IMG/VR virus record: IMGVR_UViG_3300031974_000241 | Coordinates: 1-25,984 of that record | Source: a virus | Length of the DNA stretch: 25,984 bases | Reading direction: 5' to 3' (one strand) | In this document: positions 6,422 through 15,462 of the stretch, one piece after another | How the letters are laid out: each line of letters begins with the position of its first letter | Numbering within the stretch: position 1 is the first letter of the stretch | Notes under the pieces: generated by a model | The model's database searches: none | What the model was told of the DNA's origin: nothing | What the model saw: only the letters and a program-made list of their open reading frames with translations | Position numbers and translations under genes: made by a program

Positions 6422-6737
6422 AAAACCTAAAGTAGATGGTGCATTCCAAGATGCAGTATTAAAACCAATTCCAGGCACTGGAGATTTTGGTTCTTACACA
6501 CAACAAGAAGAACAAATAGCTGCAGTACCTATGATTAAAGATGAAGTAATGGCTACAGGTGGTATGCCACAATACACACCAGAAGATATATTATCTAAAC
6601 CAACTGAAAGAGCAGATGAGCCAGGAACTTTTGATAGCACACCACAACAAGCTGTAAGTATGCCAGTAGGCACAGATACACAAATATTAATAGAGCTAAT
6701 TAAGGAAAAAGCACCAATAACAATTCAGAGGTTTTAA
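6408..6737 (+). CDS. 109-residue protein of unknown function
   Basis: I chose ATG 6408 because GAGGA (6395-6399) lies eight bases before it; in-frame ATGs at 6393 and 6399 lack such a site. The protein begins MPGGRKPKVDGAFQDA and is rich in Pro, Thr, Gln and Gly, with a more helical acidic/basic end (ILIELIKEKAP). It looks largely disordered, as many small virion linkers are. Start overlaps the preceding gene by 14 bases, and its stop overlaps the next ATG (TAATG). No family recognised. Confidence 0.65.
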   Translation: MPGGRKPKVDGAFQDAVLKPIPGTGDFGSYTQQEEQIAAVPMIKDEVMATGGMPQYTPEDILSKPTERADEPGTFDSTPQQAVSMPVGTDTQILIELIKEKAPITIQRF

Positions 6738-9700
6738 TGAACATTTTTAATAAATGGAATAAAGACTTCTATGAAAAGCATGACGAAAATCTTGCTTATA
6801 ATAAAAAGAAAGATGCAATTAAAGCTAATACTGATTTAGACGCACTTACACAAAACTTTCAAGATTTAAAAAACTTAACACCATTAGAAATGGATGAGTT
6901 AGTAGTATCAGCAGCAGAGCTAAATGTTACACCACAACAATATTATGAATTGTATAAAACTACTAAACCTGTACAAGTAAATATTACAAATGGTAAACCA
7001 AATGCTGTATTGGATTATTTAAAGAAAGTACAGAAAACAATTCGTAATAATCAAAAAATATATGATGAGACTAAGAAAAAATTAGGATATGACAAAGGTG
7101 GTAAGTTCTTTACTCAGTCAATATTTATGGGTCTTAACAGTGTATTTGATGTTATACAAAGAGGTGGAGTAAATCAATTAGCAACACCATACACACAGTT
7201 TGAAGATGAGATACTTGCTAAACAAGGATTAACAAGACAAGACCTTATAGAGTTTGAAAAAAAAGGTCGTAATGAAAATCAACAAGAATGGAAATCTGCA
7301 GGTATTAGAAGTTTAGCGTTTGCAAAAACTGTATCACAATACTTGTCAGCAGCACCAGAAACATTATTAAATATATTTGGACTAGACACACCTGCTGAAT
7401 CACTAACAGATATAGAAAGCAGGTCTAAAGCGTGGTTAGCTTCACAAGGTGTTGTAGATGCAGATGGTGAAGGATATATACAAAAAACAGATATAGAAGC
7501 TGCTATAGAAGCAACAAGAGACAATACTCTTGATGAAATACGAATACAAGAAAAAGAGTTACAAAGAGAATTAACTACAACAGAAAAAGTAAGTTTAGCT
7601 TTAAATAACTGGTATGACATTGTTACAGAAGAAGTATCTCCTAATCCTTTACTTAATGTACTAGGAGAATCAACACCAACAGCACAAAATAGAAAACTAA
7701 GAGAAGGATATGAGAGAGCACAGATATCTTCTAACTTAGGTGATTTTGCTAGTTACTTAGTTACAGGAAACATGCCAGGTAGATACTCACCAGAAAACAT
7801 TATGTATGAAGATACACACCAGCTATATGATTTAAAGATACTACAAGCAGAACAAGCATTTGATAGAGGAGAAATATCTATAACACAGAAAAATAAACTT
7901 GTAGATGAATTAGAAGATGAAAGAGATGAAGAACTAAGCAAGATTGCATTTGAACCTAATAAAGGTTTATCTGGAATTATGGGTGGTTTTATGAACTTAG
8001 TATCTATGTACTACACTGACCCATTTGTATTTGCAGCAAAAGGTGTTGGTCTAGGTGGTAAAGTACCAGAAAAATTTGATGAAGTACTTGCTGGTGCTCA
8101 AAAAGAAATGAAACGCTTTGTAGATGAAGGTGGAACTGTAGCAGAGTTTTGGCAAAACAATGATGAGATACTTGATGGTTTATCTACTGTTATTGTAGAA
8201 GCTAACAAACAAGGACAACCTACATTCTTAAATATGATTAACGCAGGATTTAATCATAAGTTTGCAAAGACTGTAGCTGATGCAACTGACCCTGCAATTA
8301 TTAAAGATGGTCTTATAGATGGATTTAATAATGGTTATGTATCAGATATGGTGTTTGGAAAGTCATCATTAGGAAGAACAGGACAATTTAGAATACAAGC
8401 AAAAGTTATATCAGATAATTTAATTAGAGCATTTGGAGATAAAGATTTAGATAACAGTGTTACTGCAACAGGTAGAAGAGGTGGAACGCTAAAAGAATTA
8501 ATTAATGGTACAGATGTTAGATTACCTAATCGTGGAATGATAGATGTACGAAACATACAAGAAGCAGCAGTAATGTTTGCAAGAGTAGGTAATGTATTTA
8601 AAGTACCTGAAAGTCGTTTAAACAAGCTGTTAGTAGATTTCTATGATGCTGCTGATGAAGGTTTATATACAAAAGCACAAGATATTTATTATGATGGTTT
8701 GCTTAGAACAGAAGGTGCATTACAACTTAGATACTTGTATGGATTGTCTGATAAAGAGATAACAGAGTTCTTTGGCAATATGAAACAAGGTCCAAGAATG
8801 TTTAGTGATGATGTAGGAGATTTCTTAACACCATCAAGAACAGATGAGTTTTACCCTGTAGATGAAATAGATATTCTTACACAAAAACAATTTGGTGGAC
8901 AAGTAGAAGGTATAGATATACCACAAGAATTTACTAGAAACTCTATAGAGCTAATTAATCAATTTAGAGGTTTTACTATTGAAATACCAGATGTAGTAGG
9001 AATTATTAAAACTACATCACAAAGAAGAAGATTAAGAGCTAAAGCATTAATTGAAAAAGAAGGTATTGATAAAGTATTTGCTAAAGCTAGACAAGCCTAT
9101 GAACAAGGTAAGCCAGGAACATTCTGGGATGCAGATACTCCTATAGGAGAGATAATATCTAATATTGCACCAGGTCTAGGAGACCCAGGTATATTGTTTA
9201 AAGGACAAGAGACAATATTGTCTGCTATAGAAAAAGGTACTTTTGGTTTAGTAAGAGGTGTATTCTATCCACTACAGTTATTAGGTAGATTTTCTTATCC
9301 TGCAAAATTAACAATAGATGGAAACCTAAGAGCAGCGTTATTAGGCGTTAGGTCAATGTTTAGAAGTCCATTAAAGTTTTTAAAATACTTACTTAATGAT
9401 TCACAAGGTGTAGTAGCAAGAGCATTGGGATATACACCAGAAACATCTTTGGTAGGACCATATAAGAAAACTAAACCATTAGAGTTTCAAAATCCACAGC
9501 TACAAGGATTAAATGAAAAATTACCAATGTCTATAAGAAAAGCATTAGGTGTATTACAAGACAGTGCAGACTATGGAATACCAGAGTTGCAATCATTGTC
9601 ATCTGCATCACCAACATTTGCATTTGGTAGAAGATTTCCAGACTCAGGATATGAGTTAATAAATAAACTAGGAACAAAAGATGTTCCTATGCCAGATGGT

Positions 9701-12700
9701 GTACAAGCATTTAAGTTATCAGATGAATACATAGAAGCTGTACAAGAATACTTGTTTGAATACATTGATGATGACTTAGCTATGATTACAGCAGCATTAA
9801 TGAAACAAGGATTAGATTACACAGATATTGCTAAATTTTATGCAGATACACCTGCAGTACAAGCAATAATAGAACAAGCTAATAAGATGATGCAATCAAG
9901 AAATGTATATGCTAAAGGTATATTACCAATAGTTAGTAAACCAGAAGATTATCAAAAGTTAGCTAAACATTATGTACAAAGCATAAACAACATTAGTGGT
10001 GGTAGTGCAGACTTCATAGACATTATTGCTACAGGTAAAGTAGGTAGAGTAGATTTGCGTAGCACAGATTCTATGACACCAGATAACCTAGCTGTGTACA
10101 ATGCTAAAGTAAAAAAACTTACACTAAAAAATCAAAGTAAGATGCCTAATCAAGTTCCTAAGATAAAACCAGAAGTTGATGAAAGAAAAGGTTATCAAAA
10201 AGCATTAGACGCATTATTCTTTGCTACTGCACAAATGGAAGCAGACTTAATCAGAGTACCTTTGTTTAAACAAGGTTATGAACATTTTATAGAAGCAGGT
10301 ATTCCATTTACATCTAAGCAAGGTCTTAACAAAATAATGAATGCTCACTTAGACCCAGAGTCATCTATCAATCTTAGTGATGATGTATTTAAATTAGTAC
10401 AAGATGAATACAACGCTATAAAAGATTTAGCACCAGACTTAGCTGTTACAGAAAGAACTGTACCTGTAAAAGTGTTTGATAATGGAGATTCACTATCCAT
10501 AATTGGATACAGTGAAAATGGTCAAAAACAAATTACATCACTTAAAAGATTAGACACAATGAATGATGAACTTACATTTGACTTAAACTTGTATAACACA
10601 GAGCTTAAAGTATTTAAAAAACAATCTGCTGTAGCTGACTATAGATTAGGTGATGATGGAGATGCTATAGGTGTCTATAACTTTTCTGTAAATAAATCAG
10701 AAGCTATTGTTAATGGTGCTATACCAGATAAAGATGCACTTGTTAGAGCAGTAACTAATGCGTTAGATGAAAGTGTAAATGCAGAAGCATTAGTAGATGA
10801 AGCAATAGATTACTTAGCTAAGAGTCAAGGTAAGTTTGATAAAAACATTACTAAGAAGGAATTGTTTGAAGTATTAGGTATTGATGGTTCTACACCAAAT
10901 GTAGTAGGTCTAAAAGTTAAATTACAAAAAGGTAAGACAACTGCAAAAGTAAAAAATGCACAAGGTGAAATAACACATGATGTTGGTATCACAACATTAA
11001 ATAGAGTGTTAGGAAAGAAAGCATCAAGACCAATTCTCAGAAAAAAAGCAGAAACACAAGATGCTATTGATAGAGCATACGACTGGATAGAATCACATCC
11101 TGAAGGTTGGAGTATAGATTTAGGTAAGAAGAAGAATACACATATACCTGGATATTATGTATCTCCATACAAAACAAAAGAAGTTGTATTAGATACACCA
11201 GTTACAAAAAAACAAATAGAAGATTTTATAACTAAAAATAAAACATTGTTAAAAAAAGAGGACCATGTTTTAGGTGGTTGGATAGAAAACAATAAGTTAT
11301 ATCTTGATGTATCTATAAGAGTTAAAAAAGGTGTAGCTGCACAAGTAGTAGATGGCACAGATGAAGCACTTGCTAAAGCACAATACATAGCAATACTAGG
11401 AGACCAGAAAGCTATAGGTAATGTAACAATATCAGGTTTTGCAGGAGAGATAGCTAGTGATACTGCTGGAGCATTAGATACTATTAGAAGGTCAGGACAA
11501 GACTTACTTATAGGCTCTAACAAAAAACTGTTACCAACTAATAAAGCTATTACATTACCAAGAGCAGGAGCTGTAATAGGTAATGATGTACTACAAGCTG
11601 CAGGTATTAGAGCAATCGTAGATGAAAAAGCAGGTGTTGTTAAATTACTTAAACCACAAAACAATCCAATACTAGATAAAACATTTAGTGGTGATTATCA
11701 GTCTATGTTAGATTTGTCAGACATTAAGTCTGCTACTACACCAAGAGTTATGTCTATGGAAGATTTGCATGAAAGAGCTGTAGAGTATGCTTTTGAGTTG
11801 CACTCTAGGTTATTGTATAACTTAACAGAACGAGGGTTTTTCTCACAAGCATATAGAGTAGGGTTTGCATTTTTTGAAGCATGGCGTGAGGTATTAGGTA
11901 GATACTACAACTTAGGTCTAGCTAATCCAAAAGCTGTAGCACAAATAGGATTTGGTTATAGAAAAGGTATAGAGCATAACTTTATATATGATGACCCAAC
12001 AGGAGAAAAGTATTTAATAATACCAGTAGGTGGAACACCATTTGAAGATTATGTTAAAACAGAAGGTAGGGGTGCATTTACAGATGATATGGCACTTGCT
12101 GATTCTAAAATTATTGCTAAAAGAGGAATACCACTTAGTGCATTGAATGTTGGTGGTGGTGGATTGTTCCCACCTGTAGGACCAGCTATTGCCTTGCCAG
12201 TAGGTTTTTTAGTTAGAAACAAACCTAAAGCTAAAAAGAATTTAGAGAAATATATATTTGGTGGATTTGAATTATCAGGTGCAAGAATTGATTCAGGAGA
12301 AAGTTTTCTTGGTGTATTAGCAGAAACAGCAATACCATCAGTTGGTAAAAATATGATAAACGCATTATCTACACAATTTTTTGATAGTCCAGGGTTAGAT
12401 GAGGACCAATGGTTATCTTCTGTTAATACTGCTTATCAAGTTGCAGGTGTATTAAGACCAGATTTAGCAGATGATAAAGAACAATTAGAAGTTGTAGCTA
12501 TGACTTTAGCAGCTAATTTTTTCCAATTAAAAGCGTGGGATAGATTTGTAAATCCATTTATACCAAGAATGTCTATTATGTATGCAATAGAAGGTAATGA
12601 AGTTGCTTTTGCAGAATGGTATGGAACTAAAGGTGAAGATAGTGGTTTGGTATATAACAACTTTGTAGAGTTGTCAGTTATACATGGTTTTTATCAAGAT

Positions 12701-13579
12701 ATTAAAGATGAGTATGTAATGACACTAGGACCACAAGGTGAGTTTTATGCGTTGTTAGAAGTAGCTAAATTATTAGGTTTAGATACAAGAGACTTATCAG
12801 AAGGATTTACTTCTACTGCATTACAGATAAAAGGTAAGAATATATCTGAAGGTGGAATACTACCAAGAACTACACCAGAATATGATTTTGTTATAAGCAA
12901 TCCAGAACTAGCTGCAGATTATGGTCCAGTGCTTACATTGTTTGCACCAGGATTAGACGAAGGTTCAGTAGAGTATGGTGGCGTAAGCTATATAGCTAAC
13001 CTAGGATTGTTTACACCTAAGACAGCTAATGAATTTTATGTATCTACACAAACATTTCTTGCTAGTGCAATAGAAACTGCAACAAAAGATTACTGGTCAA
13101 CAGTTATAGATAACAGTACTACTGACCCAGGAGAAAGAGTTGCTAGAAAGAAAGCTAAGTTTGCACTAATAGAAGCTGATTTAGCACAAATGTTTCCTAT
13201 GGCTTATGGTAATTCTGCAGAACTAAACAAGGTATTAGGTTCTGATTATGAAACAGGAGTACCAAATGATGTACTTATTGATTACTTAGAAAGAGCTGTA
13301 CAAGACCCAAGGTTTGATAACTTTGATAATAGAAATGAAATAGCACAATATCTTAACTTTAGAGCACAAGCAATAGATGCAGTAGCAGATAAAAGAGGTT
13401 ATCCAATAGAAGAAGATGCTATGAGATGGATAAGTACAAGTGATACTATACAAGCACAAGAAGTTAGAAATCAGCTCTATACTAAAGCACAGGAAATAGG
13501 AAGAAAAAATCCTAAATTTTTGGTAATATTTGATAGAGTATTTGCTTACGAATTAACCAGATTTGGATTAGAAGGATAA
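6737..13579 (+). CDS. Giant internal virion protein, 2280 residues
   Basis: The largest gene of the window (6.8 kb) starts at ATG 6737, coupled by TAATG to the previous stop and preceded by AGAGGT. The product is long, mostly helical and soluble-looking. A conserved-looking segment at about 835-890 (FYPLQLLGRFSYPAKLTIDG and following LRAALLGVRSMF) resembles, from memory, large virion proteins of actinobacterial and marine phages. Around 1490-1530 there is a segment with GYYVSPYKTKEV and GGWIENNKLYLDVSIRV that I have seen in other large phage polyproteins. Around 1797-1828 there is a Gly/Pro-rich hydrophobic stretch that could enter a membrane. No protease, transglycosylase or nuclease motif is certain. 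Size and position suggest an ejected internal protein analogous in role to T7 gp16, or a scaffold for such a core; a tape-measure role is less likely because typical coiled-coil repeats and TM clusters are lacking. Confidence 0.75.
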   Translation: MNIFNKWNKDFYEKHDENLAYNKKKDAIKANTDLDALTQNFQDLKNLTPLEMDELVVSAAELNVTPQQYYELYKTTKPVQVNITNGKPNAVLDYLKKVQKTIRNNQKIYDETKKKLGYDKGGKFFTQSIFMGLNSVFDVIQRGGVNQLATPYTQFEDEILAKQGLTRQDLIEFEKKGRNENQQEWKSAGIRSLAFAKTVSQYLSAAPETLLNIFGLDTPAESLTDIESRSKAWLASQGVVDADGEGYIQKTDIEAAIEATRDNTLDEIRIQEKELQRELTTTEKVSLALNNWYDIVTEEVSPNPLLNVLGESTPTAQNRKLREGYERAQISSNLGDFASYLVTGNMPGRYSPENIMYEDTHQLYDLKILQAEQAFDRGEISITQKNKLVDELEDERDEELSKIAFEPNKGLSGIMGGFMNLVSMYYTDPFVFAAKGVGLGGKVPEKFDEVLAGAQKEMKRFVDEGGTVAEFWQNNDEILDGLSTVIVEANKQGQPTFLNMINAGFNHKFAKTVADATDPAIIKDGLIDGFNNGYVSDMVFGKSSLGRTGQFRIQAKVISDNLIRAFGDKDLDNSVTATGRRGGTLKELINGTDVRLPNRGMIDVRNIQEAAVMFARVGNVFKVPESRLNKLLVDFYDAADEGLYTKAQDIYYDGLLRTEGALQLRYLYGLSDKEITEFFGNMKQGPRMFSDDVGDFLTPSRTDEFYPVDEIDILTQKQFGGQVEGIDIPQEFTRNSIELINQFRGFTIEIPDVVGIIKTTSQRRRLRAKALIEKEGIDKVFAKARQAYEQGKPGTFWDADTPIGEIISNIAPGLGDPGILFKGQETILSAIEKGTFGLVRGVFYPLQLLGRFSYPAKLTIDGNLRAALLGVRSMFRSPLKFLKYLLNDSQGVVARALGYTPETSLVGPYKKTKPLEFQNPQLQGLNEKLPMSIRKALGVLQDSADYGIPELQSLSSASPTFAFGRRFPDSGYELINKLGTKDVPMPDGVQAFKLSDEYIEAVQEYLFEYIDDDLAMITAALMKQGLDYTDIAKFYADTPAVQAIIEQANKMMQSRNVYAKGILPIVSKPEDYQKLAKHYVQSINNISGGSADFIDIIATGKVGRVDLRSTDSMTPDNLAVYNAKVKKLTLKNQSKMPNQVPKIKPEVDERKGYQKALDALFFATAQMEADLIRVPLFKQGYEHFIEAGIPFTSKQGLNKIMNAHLDPESSINLSDDVFKLVQDEYNAIKDLAPDLAVTERTVPVKVFDNGDSLSIIGYSENGQKQITSLKRLDTMNDELTFDLNLYNTELKVFKKQSAVADYRLGDDGDAIGVYNFSVNKSEAIVNGAIPDKDALVRAVTNALDESVNAEALVDEAIDYLAKSQGKFDKNITKKELFEVLGIDGSTPNVVGLKVKLQKGKTTAKVKNAQGEITHDVGITTLNRVLGKKASRPILRKKAETQDAIDRAYDWIESHPEGWSIDLGKKKNTHIPGYYVSPYKTKEVVLDTPVTKKQIEDFITKNKTLLKKEDHVLGGWIENNKLYLDVSIRVKKGVAAQVVDGTDEALAKAQYIAILGDQKAIGNVTISGFAGEIASDTAGALDTIRRSGQDLLIGSNKKLLPTNKAITLPRAGAVIGNDVLQAAGIRAIVDEKAGVVKLLKPQNNPILDKTFSGDYQSMLDLSDIKSATTPRVMSMEDLHERAVEYAFELHSRLLYNLTERGFFSQAYRVGFAFFEAWREVLGRYYNLGLANPKAVAQIGFGYRKGIEHNFIYDDPTGEKYLIIPVGGTPFEDYVKTEGRGAFTDDMALADSKIIAKRGIPLSALNVGGGGLFPPVGPAIALPVGFLVRNKPKAKKNLEKYIFGGFELSGARIDSGESFLGVLAETAIPSVGKNMINALSTQFFDSPGLDEDQWLSSVNTAYQVAGVLRPDLADDKEQLEVVAMTLAANFFQLKAWDRFVNPFIPRMSIMYAIEGNEVAFAEWYGTKGEDSGLVYNNFVELSVIHGFYQDIKDEYVMTLGPQGEFYALLEVAKLLGLDTRDLSEGFTSTALQIKGKNISEGGILPRTTPEYDFVISNPELAADYGPVLTLFAPGLDEGSVEYGGVSYIANLGLFTPKTANEFYVSTQTFLASAIETATKDYWSTVIDNSTTDPGERVARKKAKFALIEADLAQMFPMAYGNSAELNKVLGSDYETGVPNDVLIDYLERAVQDPRFDNFDNRNEIAQYLNFRAQAIDAVADKRGYPIEEDAMRWISTSDTIQAQEVRNQLYTKAQEIGRKNPKFLVIFDRVFAYELTRFGLEG

Positions 13580-13580
13580 T

Positions 13581-14600
13581 ATGCCACATATACCAGGACA
13601 TGTAGATAACACAACTACGACAACAACTGTTCCAAAAGGACCATTTGGTGGTGTAGGTAGTGGACAAGGAGCAGCAGGTAACAGTACTGTTGATGAAGAT
13701 TTTTATGTACGAATTGCAAGTATCTTAGACACTGAAGGTACAGCATCTAAAACACCATTAGGTAATGGTTACTTAAAAGAGTATGAAGTAAAGACAGGAA
13801 TACCTGACCCAGAAGAAGGACCAGTTGTAAAATTAATTCCTGCTGAAGAGTTTTTAACAAGTGATGAGTGGCAATCAGAAAGAAGAGCGATACTAGGAAC
13901 AGGTGCTGCGTATAAATATATTTACTTTCCTACTGATGTAGGAGCACAAGCTAGACAGCTAACACCATACATAAGAGTACAAACCAAGAACTTACTAGCT
14001 GCAGCAGGTCTTATTGATTTAAATAAAACTATTGGTGCAGAAATAGATGATGAGTTTCTTAAAGGTATAAAAGCAGCTATGCAATTTAGTATGAACAATG
14101 GTGGACAAATGTCATGGGTTGCAGGACTTAAAGTATTAGCAGGTGCAACACAGGCAGCAGCTATGTCATCATTAGGTGGAGGATATTCTTTTGGTGATGA
14201 AGCATTGAATGAGTTTGTATCTGAAATGATTACTAAAGCAGAAGCTAGAAAAGGTGCACCATTGTCAGATTATGAGAAGCAATACATTACAGCTAAGTTG
14301 ACAGAAGGACCAGCAGAAGAGTTTAAACAATCACTTACAGGATTAGGAGCAGGTTCAGCACCAACATTAAGTTATGATGTTGCTACAGGTCAAACAATAC
14401 AAACACCAGGTATGGAAGCAGAAGAACCAGATGTAAGTATTCTTACAGAAGGTGGAGCAGATGTATTAGATGAAGTATTTAAACCTAGAGAAGAATTACA
14501 AAGACAAGCAGATATGGAAGATGAGACATTCTATAGAATGCAAAGAAACCTAGCAGGGTTAAAATCAGCAGAAGCTAGACCAGTACCAAGGATACGATAA
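13581..14600 (+). CDS. 339-residue virion-associated protein, unknown
   Basis: ATG 13581 follows the giant gene by one base and is preceded by AAGGA. The N-terminus is a low-complexity Thr/Gly region (six consecutive Thr, then PKGPFGGVGSGQGAAG), and the core is Ala/Gly-rich and helical, with segments such as GGQMSWVAGLKVLAGATQAA. The C-terminus is charged (PREELQRQADMEDETFYRMQ). The mix of a disordered head and small-residue helices is common in ejected core proteins. It overlaps the next ATG by one base. The N-terminal HIPGHV resembles the YIPGV near the C-terminus of the neighbouring lysozyme, a weak hint of a shared docking motif. No family is recognised and the virion role is inferred from neighbours. 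Confidence 0.65.
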   Translation: MPHIPGHVDNTTTTTTVPKGPFGGVGSGQGAAGNSTVDEDFYVRIASILDTEGTASKTPLGNGYLKEYEVKTGIPDPEEGPVVKLIPAEEFLTSDEWQSERRAILGTGAAYKYIYFPTDVGAQARQLTPYIRVQTKNLLAAAGLIDLNKTIGAEIDDEFLKGIKAAMQFSMNNGGQMSWVAGLKVLAGATQAAAMSSLGGGYSFGDEALNEFVSEMITKAEARKGAPLSDYEKQYITAKLTEGPAEEFKQSLTGLGAGSAPTLSYDVATGQTIQTPGMEAEEPDVSILTEGGADVLDEVFKPREELQRQADMEDETFYRMQRNLAGLKSAEARPVPRIR

Positions 14601-15355
14601 TGGAAATAACACAAGAAGCTATAGAGATAATTAAAGCAGAAGAGACACTGCAATTAGAAGCATATCAAGATGGTGAATCAGTATCTATTGGATATGGTCA
14701 TAGCAATACAAGTGGTGGTGAACAGTTTGAATTAGGGGATACTATTACAGAAGAAAAAGCTGAAGAATTACTTGCAGAAGATTTAAAAGAGATACAAAGA
14801 ATAGTTAATCAGAGAATGGAAAACTATGGTGTTACTCTTACACAAGGTCAATATGACGCTATGGTAGTTGGAACATACAATAGACCAGAACAATTAAAGT
14901 CTAAAAAAATATACACAACATTAGCTAGTGGTGATATGGATGCTATAAAAGAAGCATGGAATAAAACAGTTTCTGAAGAAGATAAAGAAAAGTATCCAGG
15001 TTTAATTAAAAGAATAGAATCAGAGTTAGGTCTTATGGAAGAAGTTGAAAAAGTTATTCCAGATGATGGAGACCCTAACAGAGGAATACCTGAACCAAAC
15101 CCAGGATTTCAACCAGTAACTGTTCCACCAATGCCTAGAACACCACCATTAGCACCATCACAAATGTCTCAATATACTTCACAAGTTCCATTAGCTGCAC
15201 AAAATAAAAGTTATGGTAGAGTAAGACAAATGCTAGAAGCACAAGTAAACAAACAAAAGAAACAAGCAGGTCATACACCATATATTCCTGGTGTAGCACC
15301 ACAAGTTACTTTTAGTGATGCTGTACAAGCTGCATTGAAATTGTTAGGGAGGTAG
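14600..15355 (+). CDS. GH24 (T4-type) lysozyme with Pro-rich C-terminal extension
   Basis: Residues 1-150 match the phage lysozyme fold: EETLQLEAYQDG then SVSIGYGHS. By alignment with T4 lysozyme (E11, D20, T26), the catalytic positions are E15, D24 and S29, so the threonine is replaced by serine. It would cleave the glycan backbone of peptidoglycan. After the domain come about 100 residues rich in Pro and Gln, ending in a short helix (SDAVQAALKLLGR). There is no signal peptide. No holin or spanin is seen beside it; instead it sits among virion genes. It may therefore be a particle-borne lysozyme that opens the wall during ejection rather than the lysis endolysin, although a dual role is possible. 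Start overlaps the previous stop (TAATG), with AAGGA upstream. Confidence 0.85.
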   Translation: MEITQEAIEIIKAEETLQLEAYQDGESVSIGYGHSNTSGGEQFELGDTITEEKAEELLAEDLKEIQRIVNQRMENYGVTLTQGQYDAMVVGTYNRPEQLKSKKIYTTLASGDMDAIKEAWNKTVSEEDKEKYPGLIKRIESELGLMEEVEKVIPDDGDPNRGIPEPNPGFQPVTVPPMPRTPPLAPSQMSQYTSQVPLAAQNKSYGRVRQMLEAQVNKQKKQAGHTPYIPGVAPQVTFSDAVQAALKLLGR

Positions 15356-15357
15356 TA

Positions 15358-15462
15358 ATGGTATATAAAACTCTTAAAGAAATAAACGATAATTACAAAA
15401 AAGCACCAAGAACAGGCAAGAAAAAAGAAGCTGTAAAATTTCTAAAATCCTATAACAAGTAA
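15358..15462 (+). CDS. 34-residue lysine-rich peptide
   Basis: ATG 15358 has an excellent ribosome binding site, AGGGAGG (15346-15352), five bases upstream and inside the end of the lysozyme gene. The product is basic, about one third Lys, starting MVYKTLKEINDNYKKAP. Its stop overlaps the next gene's ATG (TAATG). The good ribosome binding site and exact coupling on both sides support a real small gene. Unknown function; being basic and encoded among ejection proteins, it could bind DNA or a partner virion protein. Confidence 0.6.
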   Translation: MVYKTLKEINDNYKKAPRTGKKKEAVKFLKSYNK

